Assembly (NCBI GenBank): GCA_012519065.1
Contig: JAAYQV010000086.1
Location: forward strand, 1 to 37,904
Length of the DNA stretch: 37,904 nt
Direction of reading: 5' to 3'
DNA from: Phytoplasma sp.
GTDB lineage: Bacteria; Bacillota_I; Bacilli_A; Acholeplasmatales; Acholeplasmataceae
Every line of letters starts with the position of its first letter. The first letter of the stretch is position 1. This document shows positions 1-9,291 of this stretch, piece after piece. Both the position numbers and the translations under genes were made by a program. The notes under the pieces are model-generated. The model saw only the letters and a list, made by a program, of their open reading frames with translations. It did not search any database and was not told the DNA's origin.

Positions 1-410
1 GCTGATGTATCGTATGAAAAAATAGTACCTGGTTTTTTATCTGGTTGTGTTGTAAAAAAACTTTCTAACCAAGAACCCTCACTTTTTTTATAAGTAGTTT
101 GCGTAAATGCCGTTTGCATGGTTAGTAAATCTTTGATCGTCATTTGATTAATAAAATCATCTTTGACCTTATAATCAAAATAATTTGTAATATAGTCAGT
201 TAGCTTAATTTTATTTTCGGTTACAAGTAAGCCGATTGCGACCATGGTCAAACTTTTTGAAATAGAGTACATACGGTGTAGTTGATTTTCATCATATGGA
301 TGCCAAAAAGCTTTGGAAACTATTTGATCTTTTTTAATCAAAAATAGTCCATCAACATTTAATTTTTGTTCTTCAATTTTTAAGTAAAAAGTCTTTAATA
401 TGTTTTCCAT
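1..410 (-). CDS. Serine hydrolase, beta-lactamase/PBP4*-like family (C-terminus truncated by window edge)
   Basis: Reverse strand from the ATG at 408-410 reads MENILKTFYLKIEEQKLNVDGLFLIKKDQIVSKAFWHPYDENQLHRMYSISKSLT...; SxxK motif (SISK) in a beta-lactamase-like context; runs off the window edge. Confidence 0.8.
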   Translation of the reverse strand, partial: MENILKTFYLKIEEQKLNVDGLFLIKKDQIVSKAFWHPYDENQLHRMYSISKSLTMVAIGLLVTENKIKLTDYITNYFDYKVKDDFINQMTIKDLLTMQTAFTQTTYKKSEGSWLESFFTTQPDKKPGTIFSYDTS

Positions 411-522
411 TTTAACCTCTGAAACTGTAATTTCTAACTTGATATTAGCATATAAAAAGGAGTGAGTCAATTAAATTTAGGTATTTTGTCGCTTTTTTGT
501 GCTCGTGCACTTTCGTGCCTAT

Positions 523-549
523 AAAAAAAGAGTTTTTCACTCTTTTTTT
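523..549 (-). terminator. Rho-independent terminator after recD2
   Basis: Inverted repeat AAAAAAAGAGT-ttttc-ACTCTTTTTTT; overlaps the recD2 stop codon. Confidence 0.7.
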
Positions 550-2770
550 AAAAATCAAATGGCGTTATATCATCTTCTTCTTCTAATCCTTCTATTTTAT
601 CCAAATCATCTTCATAAGCTCTTAATCTATCCTTTAGAGTGGTTCTTCTTCTTTCAGACAATTGATTAGATGCAAAGGTTAATAAATTCATATCACCTAA
701 AATAAGTAAATATTTTTTAGCTCGTGTAATAGCCGTATAAATAAGTTCTTTTTTTAGCATATGTAAATATTGTCTAATAATTGGTAGGATAACAATCGGA
801 TACTCACTACCTTGTGATTTATGGATACTAATAGCGTATGCTAAATTAAGTTCTTCTAAATCTTGTTTATAGTATCTAATTTTATTTTCATCAAAAGATA
901 CTTCAATATATGGTTTATAATCTTTATCATATCCAAACTCTTTTACCAAACCAATATCACCATTCATGACTCCTTTTTCAGGGTCATTAACCAATTGAAT
1001 GACTTTATCATTTAAATAGTATGTTTTTTCTCCTAATGAGATAGAATTTTTGTCTGATTGAGGATTAAATTCTTTTTGAATCAGTTTATTAATTTCATCT
1101 ATTCCAATATCACCTTTATACATGGGAATTAAAATTTGAATATCATCAGTTAGACTATAACCTTTATTCATAGCGCCTTTAATTTGACCTACAATGGTTT
1201 CTTTGATTTCTTGAATACTACCTTTTTTAAAAAAAACATCATTATTAGTTCTTAAGTCCTCATACTGTAAATCTTGCCTATTGATGGCTTGTGCTAATGA
1301 GATGATATGTGAATCTTGAGCTTGCCTATGTATTTCATTTAATTTAACTACTGGTAGAACATTTGAAGCAATCAAATCACCTAAAACATTTCCAGGGCCT
1401 ACAGATGGTAGTTGATCTTCATCACCAACAATAATAACTTGTTGGTTCGTTCTAATCGCATCAAATAGTCTTTTAGCTAAGAAAATATCAATCATCGATG
1501 CTTCATCAATTATTAAAAGTTTTTCTCTTAAAGGATTGTCTGCCCCATAAGTAAAATGACCATCAAAATTATATCCAAGTTGTCTATGAATGGTTTGAGC
1601 TGGTAAGTCTAATAGTTCTTTCATTCTTTTTGAAGCTCTCCCGGTTGGGGCCATTAATGCTGCTTGAAGATTTTCTTTAAAATTAAGTCCATAGTAAAGT
1701 TGATAGACTTTGATGATCCCATCAATAATCGTTGTCTTTCCTGTTCCTGGACCTCCTGTAATAATAGTCATAGGATTTTTAAGCGCGGTTAGTATTGCGA
1801 GTTTTTGTTTTTCAGTGTATTGAATGCTTTTTTGTCTTTCTACAAAAGTAATCAAATCTTTTATTTTATTTTCATCAACTTCTAATGTATTATCTGTAGA
1901 TAAAGCTGCGATTTTAGCTGCTAACGCTACTTCTGTGTGGTAGATTAAGGTTAAAAAGTAAAAATCTTGTTCAAATATTACTTTATTTTCATTCATTAAT
2001 TTTTCTAAAGCGGAAGTGATTTCAAGTGGTTCATTTAATAATTGAGTAACTCCTTCTGCTAATTCTAGTTTTGTTGCGTATAAATGGCCTTGTTGAAATG
2101 CCATTGTTTCAAGCACATAAATGATGGCTGCTTTAATGCTTCTTTCATCAGAGTTTGTTAAACCAAATTTTTTAGCAACATCATGAGCTTTTAAAAAACC
2201 AAAACCTTCTATTTCATACATCAAACGGTAAGGATCTTCTTTTAATTTTTCAATTGAACGATCACCGTAAGCGTTTAGAAGTTTCATAGCAACTTTTGAA
2301 GTTAGTCCGTAACCATAAAGTTGAACTAATACTTCTTCTTGTTTTCTATTATCTAATATTTGATCATATAATCGTTTAGATCTGATAGGGTTTAATCCAA
2401 CTTCTTTTAAAATAGTGTGATTTGAAATGATTTTTTCAATTGCATCTTCTCCAAATGTTTCAACAATCTTTAAGGCTGTTTTAGGTCCAATTCCAGTAAA
2501 AAAAGAACTGGATAAATAATTAACCAATCCTATTTTACTTTGAATTTCTAATTGCTTAAAACTTTCTACTTTAAACTGTTGACCGTAAGTTGAATGAGTC
2601 ACCCACTGACCACTAAAAGCGTAAGTAACATCATCATTGAGTCTTGGGAAATAGCCCACGATTGTAACTATTTTTTGGTCTTCCTCTAATTCAATTTTTG
2701 CAATAGAATATCCATTATCTTCATTGTGAAATAAATATGACTTAAGACTTCCTGTAATTGTTTCTAGCAT
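548..2770 (-). CDS. recD2: RecD2-type ATP-dependent DNA helicase (SF1)
   Basis: Walker A GGPGTGKTT, DEASMID, helicase motifs and terminal ITRAKKYLLI; the track ORF starts at 2782 but the ATG at 2770 has a GAGG Shine-Dalgarno. Confidence 0.93.
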   Translation of the reverse strand: MLETITGSLKSYLFHNEDNGYSIAKIELEEDQKIVTIVGYFPRLNDDVTYAFSGQWVTHSTYGQQFKVESFKQLEIQSKIGLVNYLSSSFFTGIGPKTALKIVETFGEDAIEKIISNHTILKEVGLNPIRSKRLYDQILDNRKQEEVLVQLYGYGLTSKVAMKLLNAYGDRSIEKLKEDPYRLMYEIEGFGFLKAHDVAKKFGLTNSDERSIKAAIIYVLETMAFQQGHLYATKLELAEGVTQLLNEPLEITSALEKLMNENKVIFEQDFYFLTLIYHTEVALAAKIAALSTDNTLEVDENKIKDLITFVERQKSIQYTEKQKLAILTALKNPMTIITGGPGTGKTTIIDGIIKVYQLYYGLNFKENLQAALMAPTGRASKRMKELLDLPAQTIHRQLGYNFDGHFTYGADNPLREKLLIIDEASMIDIFLAKRLFDAIRTNQQVIIVGDEDQLPSVGPGNVLGDLIASNVLPVVKLNEIHRQAQDSHIISLAQAINRQDLQYEDLRTNNDVFFKKGSIQEIKETIVGQIKGAMNKGYSLTDDIQILIPMYKGDIGIDEINKLIQKEFNPQSDKNSISLGEKTYYLNDKVIQLVNDPEKGVMNGDIGLVKEFGYDKDYKPYIEVSFDENKIRYYKQDLEELNLAYAISIHKSQGSEYPIVILPIIRQYLHMLKKELIYTAITRAKKYLLILGDMNLLTFASNQLSERRRTTLKDRLRAYEDDLDKIEGLEEEDDITPFDF

Positions 2771-2781
2771 TTCAAACCTCA

Positions 2782-3918
2782 TTAACTATATTTTCTTTTA
2801 ACACCTTCAAAAAATACTTCGTTGATAAAACCTGACCCTAAACAAACATCTCCTTGATAAAAAGCACATACTTGTCCAGGAGTGACAGCTTTAATTTTTT
2901 GTGGATATTTAACTTTAATGGTTTGATCATCTAACCACTCAACAAATACATCTTGATCTGGTTGTCTATATCTAAATTTAGCTTTCATGTTTCCACTTAG
3001 CTTTGGTCCACGCCATTTAACCTCTGTAATGATTGCTTCATCACTAAATAAATATGGATGGTTATAGCCTGTTTCAACATAAAGAGTATTGGTTTCTAAA
3101 TCTTTCCCTACAACAAACCATGGTTCTTGGCCTTCTTTGCTTCCACCAATGCCTAATCCTTTTCTTTGTCCAATCGTATAGTTCATTAAACCAAAATGAG
3201 GTTTGATATAAGTACCATCTAATTTTCTCATATCGCCTTTTTGAGCAGGTAGGTAATTACTTAAAAACTCATTAAAATGTCTTTCACCGATAAAACAAAT
3301 ACCCGTAGAATCTTTTTTGGTTGCATTTGCTAAATTATTTTCTAAAGCTATTTTTCTTACCTCACTTTTATCTAAGTGACCGATAGGAAATAAAACGTTA
3401 CTTAATTGTTCTGTTTTTAATTGTGATAAAAAGTATGTTTGATCTTTATTTTTATCATGTCCCTTAATTAAAACAGGAGCCCCTTTTACAGAATGATCAA
3501 TTTGAGCATAATGGCCCATCGCTATATAATCAGGGTTAAATTTTTGTGCATAATCCACAAATGCTTTAAACTTAATTTCATTGTTACATAAAACATCTGG
3601 GTTTGGTGTCCTATTCTTTTTGTATTCATCAAGAAAATATTCAAAAACTCGATCCCAATATTGATCAATAAAATCAACTTTATGTAGTTTTATCCCCAAT
3701 TGTGTGGCTACTTTCAAGGCATCTTGATAATCTTTTTCTTGTTCACACATATCATCATTTGCTGTTGGATTACCTTTAATATCGGCATTAGTGGCACTAT
3801 CCCAGTTACGCATGAAAACACCTTCAACATCATAACCTTGTTTTAAAAGAAGCAATGCTGATACACTACTATCCACGCCACCTGATAATCCTAATAATAC
3901 TTTTTTCTTTTTACTCAT
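2782..3918 (-). CDS. mnmA: tRNA-specific 2-thiouridylase MnmA
   Basis: LLGLSGGVDSSV PP-loop, NPDVLCNNEIKF, TGICFIGER. Confidence 0.96.
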   Translation of the reverse strand: MSKKKKVLLGLSGGVDSSVSALLLLKQGYDVEGVFMRNWDSATNADIKGNPTANDDMCEQEKDYQDALKVATQLGIKLHKVDFIDQYWDRVFEYFLDEYKKNRTPNPDVLCNNEIKFKAFVDYAQKFNPDYIAMGHYAQIDHSVKGAPVLIKGHDKNKDQTYFLSQLKTEQLSNVLFPIGHLDKSEVRKIALENNLANATKKDSTGICFIGERHFNEFLSNYLPAQKGDMRKLDGTYIKPHFGLMNYTIGQRKGLGIGGSKEGQEPWFVVGKDLETNTLYVETGYNHPYLFSDEAIITEVKWRGPKLSGNMKAKFRYRQPDQDVFVEWLDDQTIKVKYPQKIKAVTPGQVCAFYQGDVCLGSGFINEVFFEGVKRKYS

Positions 3919-3924
3919 TTTTCA

Positions 3925-5772
3925 TCACTTTCTTTTAATATCGCTTGGTAACCTTAATTCTCCTCTTGGAGATAAACTTACTTGTAATATTTTTGGTCCT
4001 TCAGGCATTGACTGTCTTTTGAATTGTTGACTATAAAAACGTTTGAAAAATCTTTCAACATATTCAAATGATTCTTTTATTGTCATGTTAAAAGCTTTTG
4101 CCAATAACCATTCTATTTTTTGTTTGCTGGCTCCATTAACCAAATAATGATATAAGATAAAATCATTAATTTCATATGAACCAACGGTTTCTTCTGTTAT
4201 TTGTTCTTCTTTTAGTTCTGGTGAAATAGGTGCTTGACATATGCTTGTTAAAATATCTTTAACCTGCTTAAATTCATTTTCAGCATAATATTGAACTAAC
4301 TGTCTTACCCATGTTTTAGTCACACCAGCATTGATATTGTACATACTCATATGATCGCCATTAAATGTCATCCAACCTAAAGCTATTTCAGACATATCAC
4401 CAGTCCCTAAGACAAAACCATTATATTTATTTGCTAGATTCATTAAAAATAACGTTCTTATACGTGCTTGAGTGTTTTCATAAGTGATATCTTCTTCTTT
4501 GTGTTCTATTGTTTCTAAGTGTTGATTGACAGCTTTTTCAATTGGAATCATCATAGATGTGATTTGTAGTTTTTCCATTAAATCTAGGGCATCGTTTTTG
4601 CTTCTTTTTGAAGTTGGCTTTGCAGGCATAGTTACACCAATGATCTCTTTAGGATCTCTTTTTAATTCTTTCATTGCTCTTACGGCAGTTAAAAGAGCCA
4701 AAGTTGAGTCTAATCCACCTGAAATGCCAATAATGATTTTAAGATTTGGATTACTTTTAAGTTTAGTTTTTAAAGCCTCTGTTTGAATCTTGCTAGCTAA
4801 AATAACTTCTTCTTGTTGATTAACCTTAGGAATAAATGGGGTTTGATCTATTTTTTCTTCAAAGAAAAAGTCTGTTGTTTCATTTATTAAAAATTTTGAA
4901 ATCAAATAATCATGTTCATAATATTTTTTTTGATCTGCGTAAGTAGAATCAATTCTTCTTTGATGTTTGATACTATCAATATCCACATCAACAACCAAAG
5001 ATACATCTTGATTGAAAAAATCTTTTTCACCAATAACTTCACCTAACACAGCAGCGATTTTATGGTTAGAATAAACTAAGTCTGTCGTCGATTCTGTTAC
5101 GCCACTGCTGGTATAAAAGTATCCACTAAACTGTTTTCTAGAATGTTCCATTACCGTATTTCTTCTAGTGGTTGGTTTTTTAATATGTTCTGTTGAAGCA
5201 GATAAATTAAACAATAAGTGTGCACCATTTAAAGCCATTAAATCACTAGGCGCATAAGATGTCCACATATCCTGACAAACTTCTACACCTAAGACTAAAT
5301 CGTGTTTGTCATTAACAAATAAAATATCGCCAAAGTTTACTTTTTGGTTTAATACATTTATTTGTTTTGATTTTAAAATATTACCTGAGTGAAACCATCT
5401 TTTTTCATAAAACTCTTTATAGTTAGGAATAAACTTTTTTGGTACAATGCCTAGTATTTTTTGTTGCTGGATGATTGCAGCAACATTAAATAAAATACCA
5501 TCAACTAATAATGGTAACCCAATCATATAAACACCTTGATAAGTTGTTTTTTCTAAAATATGAGCCAGCGCTTTTAAAACATCATCTAAAAAAGCCTTCT
5601 CATAAAATAAATCTCCTGCTGTATATCCACTTAATGTTAATTCTGGAAATAAAGCAATACTCGCTTTACTATGATTAAGTAAAGAAATGACTTCAGATGC
5701 ATTTTCCATTGGATTTCCAATGGTTAAATTGGGTGTAAACATTTCAATTTTTATAAATCCATTTTGATACAT
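3925..5772 (-). CDS. nadE: Glutamine-dependent NAD+ synthetase (nitrilase domain + NAD synthase domain)
   Basis: N-terminal FPELTLSGYTAGDLF and EVCQDMW nitrilase motifs; C-terminal GISGGLDSTLALL and GTGDMSEIALGW. Confidence 0.94.
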   Translation of the reverse strand: MYQNGFIKIEMFTPNLTIGNPMENASEVISLLNHSKASIALFPELTLSGYTAGDLFYEKAFLDDVLKALAHILEKTTYQGVYMIGLPLLVDGILFNVAAIIQQQKILGIVPKKFIPNYKEFYEKRWFHSGNILKSKQINVLNQKVNFGDILFVNDKHDLVLGVEVCQDMWTSYAPSDLMALNGAHLLFNLSASTEHIKKPTTRRNTVMEHSRKQFSGYFYTSSGVTESTTDLVYSNHKIAAVLGEVIGEKDFFNQDVSLVVDVDIDSIKHQRRIDSTYADQKKYYEHDYLISKFLINETTDFFFEEKIDQTPFIPKVNQQEEVILASKIQTEALKTKLKSNPNLKIIIGISGGLDSTLALLTAVRAMKELKRDPKEIIGVTMPAKPTSKRSKNDALDLMEKLQITSMMIPIEKAVNQHLETIEHKEEDITYENTQARIRTLFLMNLANKYNGFVLGTGDMSEIALGWMTFNGDHMSMYNINAGVTKTWVRQLVQYYAENEFKQVKDILTSICQAPISPELKEEQITEETVGSYEINDFILYHYLVNGASKQKIEWLLAKAFNMTIKESFEYVERFFKRFYSQQFKRQSMPEGPKILQVSLSPRGELRLPSDIKRK

Positions 5773-5776
5773 ACAA

Positions 5777-6337
5777 TCACCTACTATATAGATTTTCTTT
5801 TTTAATATATTGATAGACTTCTTCTAATAAATCATTTTGATGTTCATCTATATTCTTTCTAATTTGAGTTGAGGAAATGACCGATTCATATTGTATAAAA
5901 CGAGCTTTAATCATCAAATCATCATATTGATTCACATTCATTAAATAATTAGGTCTAGACACCACGATAAACTCATAATCTCTAATTAATCTTTCATAGT
6001 CTATCCATTGATTTAAATCATCATATTGATCCGCTCCAATCAATAAGACTAGTTTTTGATTATCATATTGTTTTTTAAGTGTGTCTAAACTATTAACCGT
6101 TCCTTTAAAACTTTCATTTTCCTCTAATTTACTGATAGTGATGAATGGCAATTTTTCTTGCATTAATTCAAGCATCTTGACTCTATGGTCAAAAGAAATC
6201 AATTCTTTCTTTTGATATTTATTACCTACTGGCAATAAAATAAAAGCTTCAGGCTTGAAGATATCATGAACTATTTTAATTATTTCGTAATGTGCTTTTG
6301 TGGGTGGATTAAAGGCACCACCATATATAATTATCAT
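5777..6337 (-). CDS. nadD: Nicotinate-nucleotide adenylyltransferase
   Basis: YGGAFNPPTKAH, SSTQIR motif; 4 bp upstream of nadE. Confidence 0.93.
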   Translation of the reverse strand: MIIIYGGAFNPPTKAHYEIIKIVHDIFKPEAFILLPVGNKYQKKELISFDHRVKMLELMQEKLPFITISKLEENESFKGTVNSLDTLKKQYDNQKLVLLIGADQYDDLNQWIDYERLIRDYEFIVVSRPNYLMNVNQYDDLMIKARFIQYESVISSTQIRKNIDEHQNDLLEEVYQYIKKENLYSR

Positions 6338-6394
6338 ATCATCACCAATATTATTATAACATTATATAAGCTTTATTACTTAGTAAATGTTTTT

Positions 6395-6423
6395 TTGGCA
6401 TATTTTTTTATTTTATGTATAAT
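6395..6423 (+). promoter_or_regulatory. Sigma-A-type promoter for fur-family gene
   Basis: TTGGCA (6395-6400) - 17 bp - TATAAT (6418-6423). Confidence 0.6.
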
Positions 6424-6437
6424 AGTTATGTATAATT
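6413..6437 (+). repeat. Tandem 12 bp repeat TTATGTATAATA / TTATGTATAATT
   Basis: Copies at 6413-6424 and 6426-6437, 11/12 identical, in the promoter region of the Fur-family gene. Confidence 0.7.
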
Positions 6438-6462
6438 AATATATATTAGAAAAAGAGGGCTA

Positions 6463-6900
6463 ATGATGAAAGAAAAAGACTACTCTAAATTCTTCTCACA
6501 TTTAGATCTTAAAGATTTCAGATTAACAAGTGCTAGAAAAGCTTTATTAGATGTTTTAGAACACGATCATTTAACATTTAAAACCATTTTAGAAAGACTC
6601 ACTGAAAAAGGATTTTCTAACGTGGCTACACTTTATAATAATTTGGATTTTTTTGTTCAAAATAAAGTTGTGATGGAATTAAAAATTGATGGCGAAATTT
6701 ATTATGATATTGCGAATAACAATCCTAATCATAATCATGATAGTCACATACATATTGTTTATAAAGATAAAGATAAAAATCCTCTTTATATTACTGAAAC
6801 CCAGGAAAAAAGTTTGTTTGATGTCATAAGTTCTCATCCATTATTTGAAAATGAAGAACTTGAATACATTCAAATGGTAGTTTCTGTTGTGAAAAAATAA
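6463..6900 (+). CDS. Fur/PerR-family transcriptional regulator
   Basis: FRLTSARKALLDVLEHDHLTFKTILERLTEKGFSNVATLYNNLDFFVQNKVV winged helix typical of the Fur family. Confidence 0.88.
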   Translation: MMKEKDYSKFFSHLDLKDFRLTSARKALLDVLEHDHLTFKTILERLTEKGFSNVATLYNNLDFFVQNKVVMELKIDGEIYYDIANNNPNHNHDSHIHIVYKDKDKNPLYITETQEKSLFDVISSHPLFENEELEYIQMVVSVVKK

Positions 6901-6910
6901 TAAGTATAAG

Positions 6911-6954
6911 AAAAAGTTTTACATGTAGACCTAAGTCTTTATGTAAAACTTTTT
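6911..6954. terminator. Bidirectional terminator between fur-family gene and mgsA
   Basis: AAAAAGTTTTACAT (6911-6924) / ATGTAAAACTTTTT (6941-6954) perfect inverted repeat. Confidence 0.85.
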
Positions 6955-6955
6955 T

Positions 6956-7321
6956 TTAATTTGAAAGGTGCTCTATAAATAATTTGGCACTTTCTAAGTT
7001 AGTTGCTAAAGGGATTTCATATAAATCACAAAGACGCAATAAAGCATTGACATCTGGCTCATGAGGTTGTGCCGTTAGTGGATCTCTAAAAAAGATAACC
7101 ACATCTAGTTGCTGATTAGCGACCATCGAACCAATTTCTTGGTCGCCCCCTAATGGTCCAGATTTTTTTCTATGGATATTTAATCCGGTTGCTTCTATTA
7201 ATAATTTACCAGTAGTTCCCGTTGCATATAAAACATGTCTTTTAAAAACTTCTTTATGTTCAGATATAAAGTTAATTAATTGTTCTTTTTTCTTATCATG
7301 AGCGATTAATGCAATATTCAT
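6956..7321 (-). CDS. mgsA: Methylglyoxal synthase
   Basis: [47 protein letters not shown]; start trimmed to the ATG with an AAGGAGG RBS. Confidence 0.95.
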   Translation of the reverse strand: MNIALIAHDKKKEQLINFISEHKEVFKRHVLYATGTTGKLLIEATGLNIHRKKSGPLGGDQEIGSMVANQQLDVVIFFRDPLTAQPHEPDVNALLRLCDLYEIPLATNLESAKLFIEHLSN

Positions 7322-7331
7322 AGACTCCTCC

Positions 7332-8231
7332 TTAATTTTTTTCAGCAACCCTAAGTTTTGCTGATCGACTTCTTGTATTTTCTTCTAACTCCGCTTCAGA
7401 AGGTAAAATAGCTTTTCTAGTGATGACCTTTAATGCTGTTTTTGGCAATTGAATGATTGGCAATCCCTTTGGAATATCTACTTGGCTATGTTCTTTAAAA
7501 AAATGTTTAACCATTCTGTCTTCTAAAGAATGGAAACTAATTAAAGCCATTCTTCCTTGTGGTTTTAAAAGCTCTAAACTTTGCTCCAACGCTTTTTTTA
7601 AAACATCTAACTCTTGATTAACTTCTATTCTTAAAGCTTGAAAAACTCTTTTTGAACTATGCCCTTTTTGATTGCCTTTAAATTTATCTGTAATACGTAC
7701 CAAATCAAAAGTCGTTTCTAAAGGTCTTCTTTTAATAATTTCTGAGGCAATTTTCACAGCATTTTTTTCTTCACCATAAATCCAAAAGATATCTCTTAAC
7801 TGTTCAAATGTATAGGTGTTGACTATTTCTTTGGCACTAATTCTATCATTTTGATTCATTCTCATATCTAAAGGTTTATCTACCAAATAACTAAATCCTC
7901 TATCTGCATCATCAATTTGAAATGAAGATAACCCTAAGTCAAATATGATACCATCAATCTGTGAAATATTTTCTTCGTTCAATTTTTCTTTTAAATATGC
8001 AAAATTTGAATGAATGATTTTAAAATTTGAATATTTTGATAATCTTTCAGTAGCTTTTTTAATTGCAAAAGCGTCTTGATCAAAGGCATATAAAAAGCCA
8101 TCCGTTAGTTTTTCTAAAATAGCCTCGCTATGCCCACCGCCACCTAGCGTTGCGTCCACATAAATGCCTTTAGGGTTGATGTTTAAATATTCAATCGTCT
8201 CATTTTTTAATACGGTCACGTGTTTAAGCAT
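7332..8231 (-). CDS. rsmH: 16S rRNA (cytosine1402-N4)-methyltransferase RsmH
   Basis: [44 protein letters not shown]. Confidence 0.96.
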   Translation of the reverse strand: MLKHVTVLKNETIEYLNINPKGIYVDATLGGGGHSEAILEKLTDGFLYAFDQDAFAIKKATERLSKYSNFKIIHSNFAYLKEKLNEENISQIDGIIFDLGLSSFQIDDADRGFSYLVDKPLDMRMNQNDRISAKEIVNTYTFEQLRDIFWIYGEEKNAVKIASEIIKRRPLETTFDLVRITDKFKGNQKGHSSKRVFQALRIEVNQELDVLKKALEQSLELLKPQGRMALISFHSLEDRMVKHFFKEHSQVDIPKGLPIIQLPKTALKVITRKAILPSEAELEENTRSRSAKLRVAEKN

Positions 8232-8255
8232 GTTTCTCACCTTATCCTTATTTAA

Positions 8256-8264
8256 ATTATATCA
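8256..8264 (-). promoter_or_regulatory. Extended -10 promoter (TGATATAAT) for rsmH-mgsA
   Basis: Reverse strand TGATATAAT upstream of rsmH. Confidence 0.5.
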
Positions 8265-8268
8265 TGAT

Positions 8269-8300
8269 TAGAAAAAAAAATAATGCATTCCTGCATTATT
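8269..8300 (-). terminator. Terminator after gmk-rpoZ
   Basis: AATAATGCA (8279-8287)-ttcc-TGCATTATT (8292-8300), followed on the minus strand by a T-run. Confidence 0.8.
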
Positions 8301-8508
8301 TGAACTCTATTTCAACTTTATCGTTTAAAATTTCTTCTAAAGCTTGTCCCACAGATTTTTGTGAAATAGTACCTTCTAATTCTAATTCTTCATCATCAAT
8401 GATATGAGCTACTTGACTTGCCGCATAAACTAACTTATATTTTGAGTCTATTTTTTCTAGTAACTTATCAATTGATGGGTATCTTAATCCATCTTTATTC
8501 TTACTCAT
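8296..8508 (-). CDS. rpoZ: DNA-directed RNA polymerase subunit omega
   Basis: YPSIDKLLEKIDSKYKLVYAASQVAHII; start trimmed to MSKNKDG (ATG 8508), overlapping the gmk stop by 8 bp. Confidence 0.88.
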   Translation of the reverse strand: MSKNKDGLRYPSIDKLLEKIDSKYKLVYAASQVAHIIDDEELELEGTISQKSVGQALEEILNDKVEIEFK

Positions 8509-9130
8509 TATGATTCTCCTCCAACATCTTAATATAGTTATGAATAGTTCTTTCAGTTCTTGCATGTTCGGCACGAATAATTGCCATAACCCTATCCGCT
8601 GCATTTTTTACATCATCATTAACAACAATATAGTCATATTTATATGCCAACATAAACTCATTGTCTGCTTTTTCAATGCGTTGTCTGATGATATTTTCTT
8701 CTTCGGTACCACGTTTTTTAAGTCTATCGTATAAAGCTTGTTTACCAGGTGGCGCGATAAAAATAAAAATAGCATCCTTTACTTTTTCACGTACTTGCAG
8801 CGCACCTTCAACCTCAATTTCTAAGACAACTTCTTTTCCAAGTTCTAATTGCTCTTCTAATTTATCTAAGGGTGTACCATAATAATTGCCAACAAATTCT
8901 GCCCATTCTAAAAATCTATTGGTTTTTATTCCTTCAATAAATTCCTCTTTGGAAACAAAATAATAATCCTGCCCGTCTACTTCTCCTTCGCGCGGTTTTC
9001 TGGTTGTCATAGATACAGAATATACTAAATTGTGATTTTGCATGTCAAAAAGGGCCTTTCTTACAGTCCCTTTCCCAACTCCTGATGGTCCAGAAAGAAC
9101 AACTAACAATCCGCGTTCGTTTAATTTCAT
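8501..9130 (-). CDS. gmk: Guanylate kinase
   Basis: VLSGPSGVGKGTVRKAL, TTRKPREGEVDGQDYYFV, LEIEVEGALQV; start trimmed to ATG 9130. Confidence 0.95.
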   Translation of the reverse strand: MKLNERGLLVVLSGPSGVGKGTVRKALFDMQNHNLVYSVSMTTRKPREGEVDGQDYYFVSKEEFIEGIKTNRFLEWAEFVGNYYGTPLDKLEEQLELGKEVVLEIEVEGALQVREKVKDAIFIFIAPPGKQALYDRLKKRGTEEENIIRQRIEKADNEFMLAYKYDYIVVNDDVKNAADRVMAIIRAEHARTERTIHNYIKMLEENHNE

Positions 9131-9152
9131 AGCTTTTCTCCCGTCTTCCAAT

Positions 9153-9181
9153 ATTATATATTAGTCATGAAAAAATGTAAA
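9153..9181 (-). promoter_or_regulatory. Sigma-A-type promoter for gmk-rpoZ
   Basis: Minus strand TTTACA - 17 bp - TATAAT. Confidence 0.65.
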
Positions 9182-9264
9182 CAGTTTTCAAAGTTATTAT
9201 ATTTGATTTTATCTATTTTAACTTGAAATGTCAAAAGAAATATGTTATTAATCTATTTTTTTTG

Positions 9265-9273
9265 TGATATACT
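9265..9273 (+). promoter_or_regulatory. Extended -10 promoter (TGATATACT) for rqcH
   Basis: TGATATACT 19 bp upstream of the ATG at 9292. Confidence 0.5.
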
Positions 9274-9291
9274 TATTAAGAGGTGCTTAAC

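Noticed and set aside
501-518. GC-richer gctcgtgcactttcgtgc segment with a repeated CGTGC
   Set aside because: Too short to support a regulatory RNA or binding site; possibly part of a degenerate hairpin only
4526-4786. Plus-strand 86 aa ORF inside nadE
   Set aside because: Antisense to a clearly conserved gene; low-complexity translation typical of AT-rich shadow ORFs
6338-6394. Possible PerR box (TTATAATnATTATAA-like) in the nadD/fur intergenic region
   Set aside because: Matches to the consensus are poor once aligned; AT-rich background explains the resemblance
8510-8882. Plus-strand ORFs 8510-8734 and 8661-8882 inside gmk
   Set aside because: Antisense to guanylate kinase, mutually overlapping, no RBS or family signal
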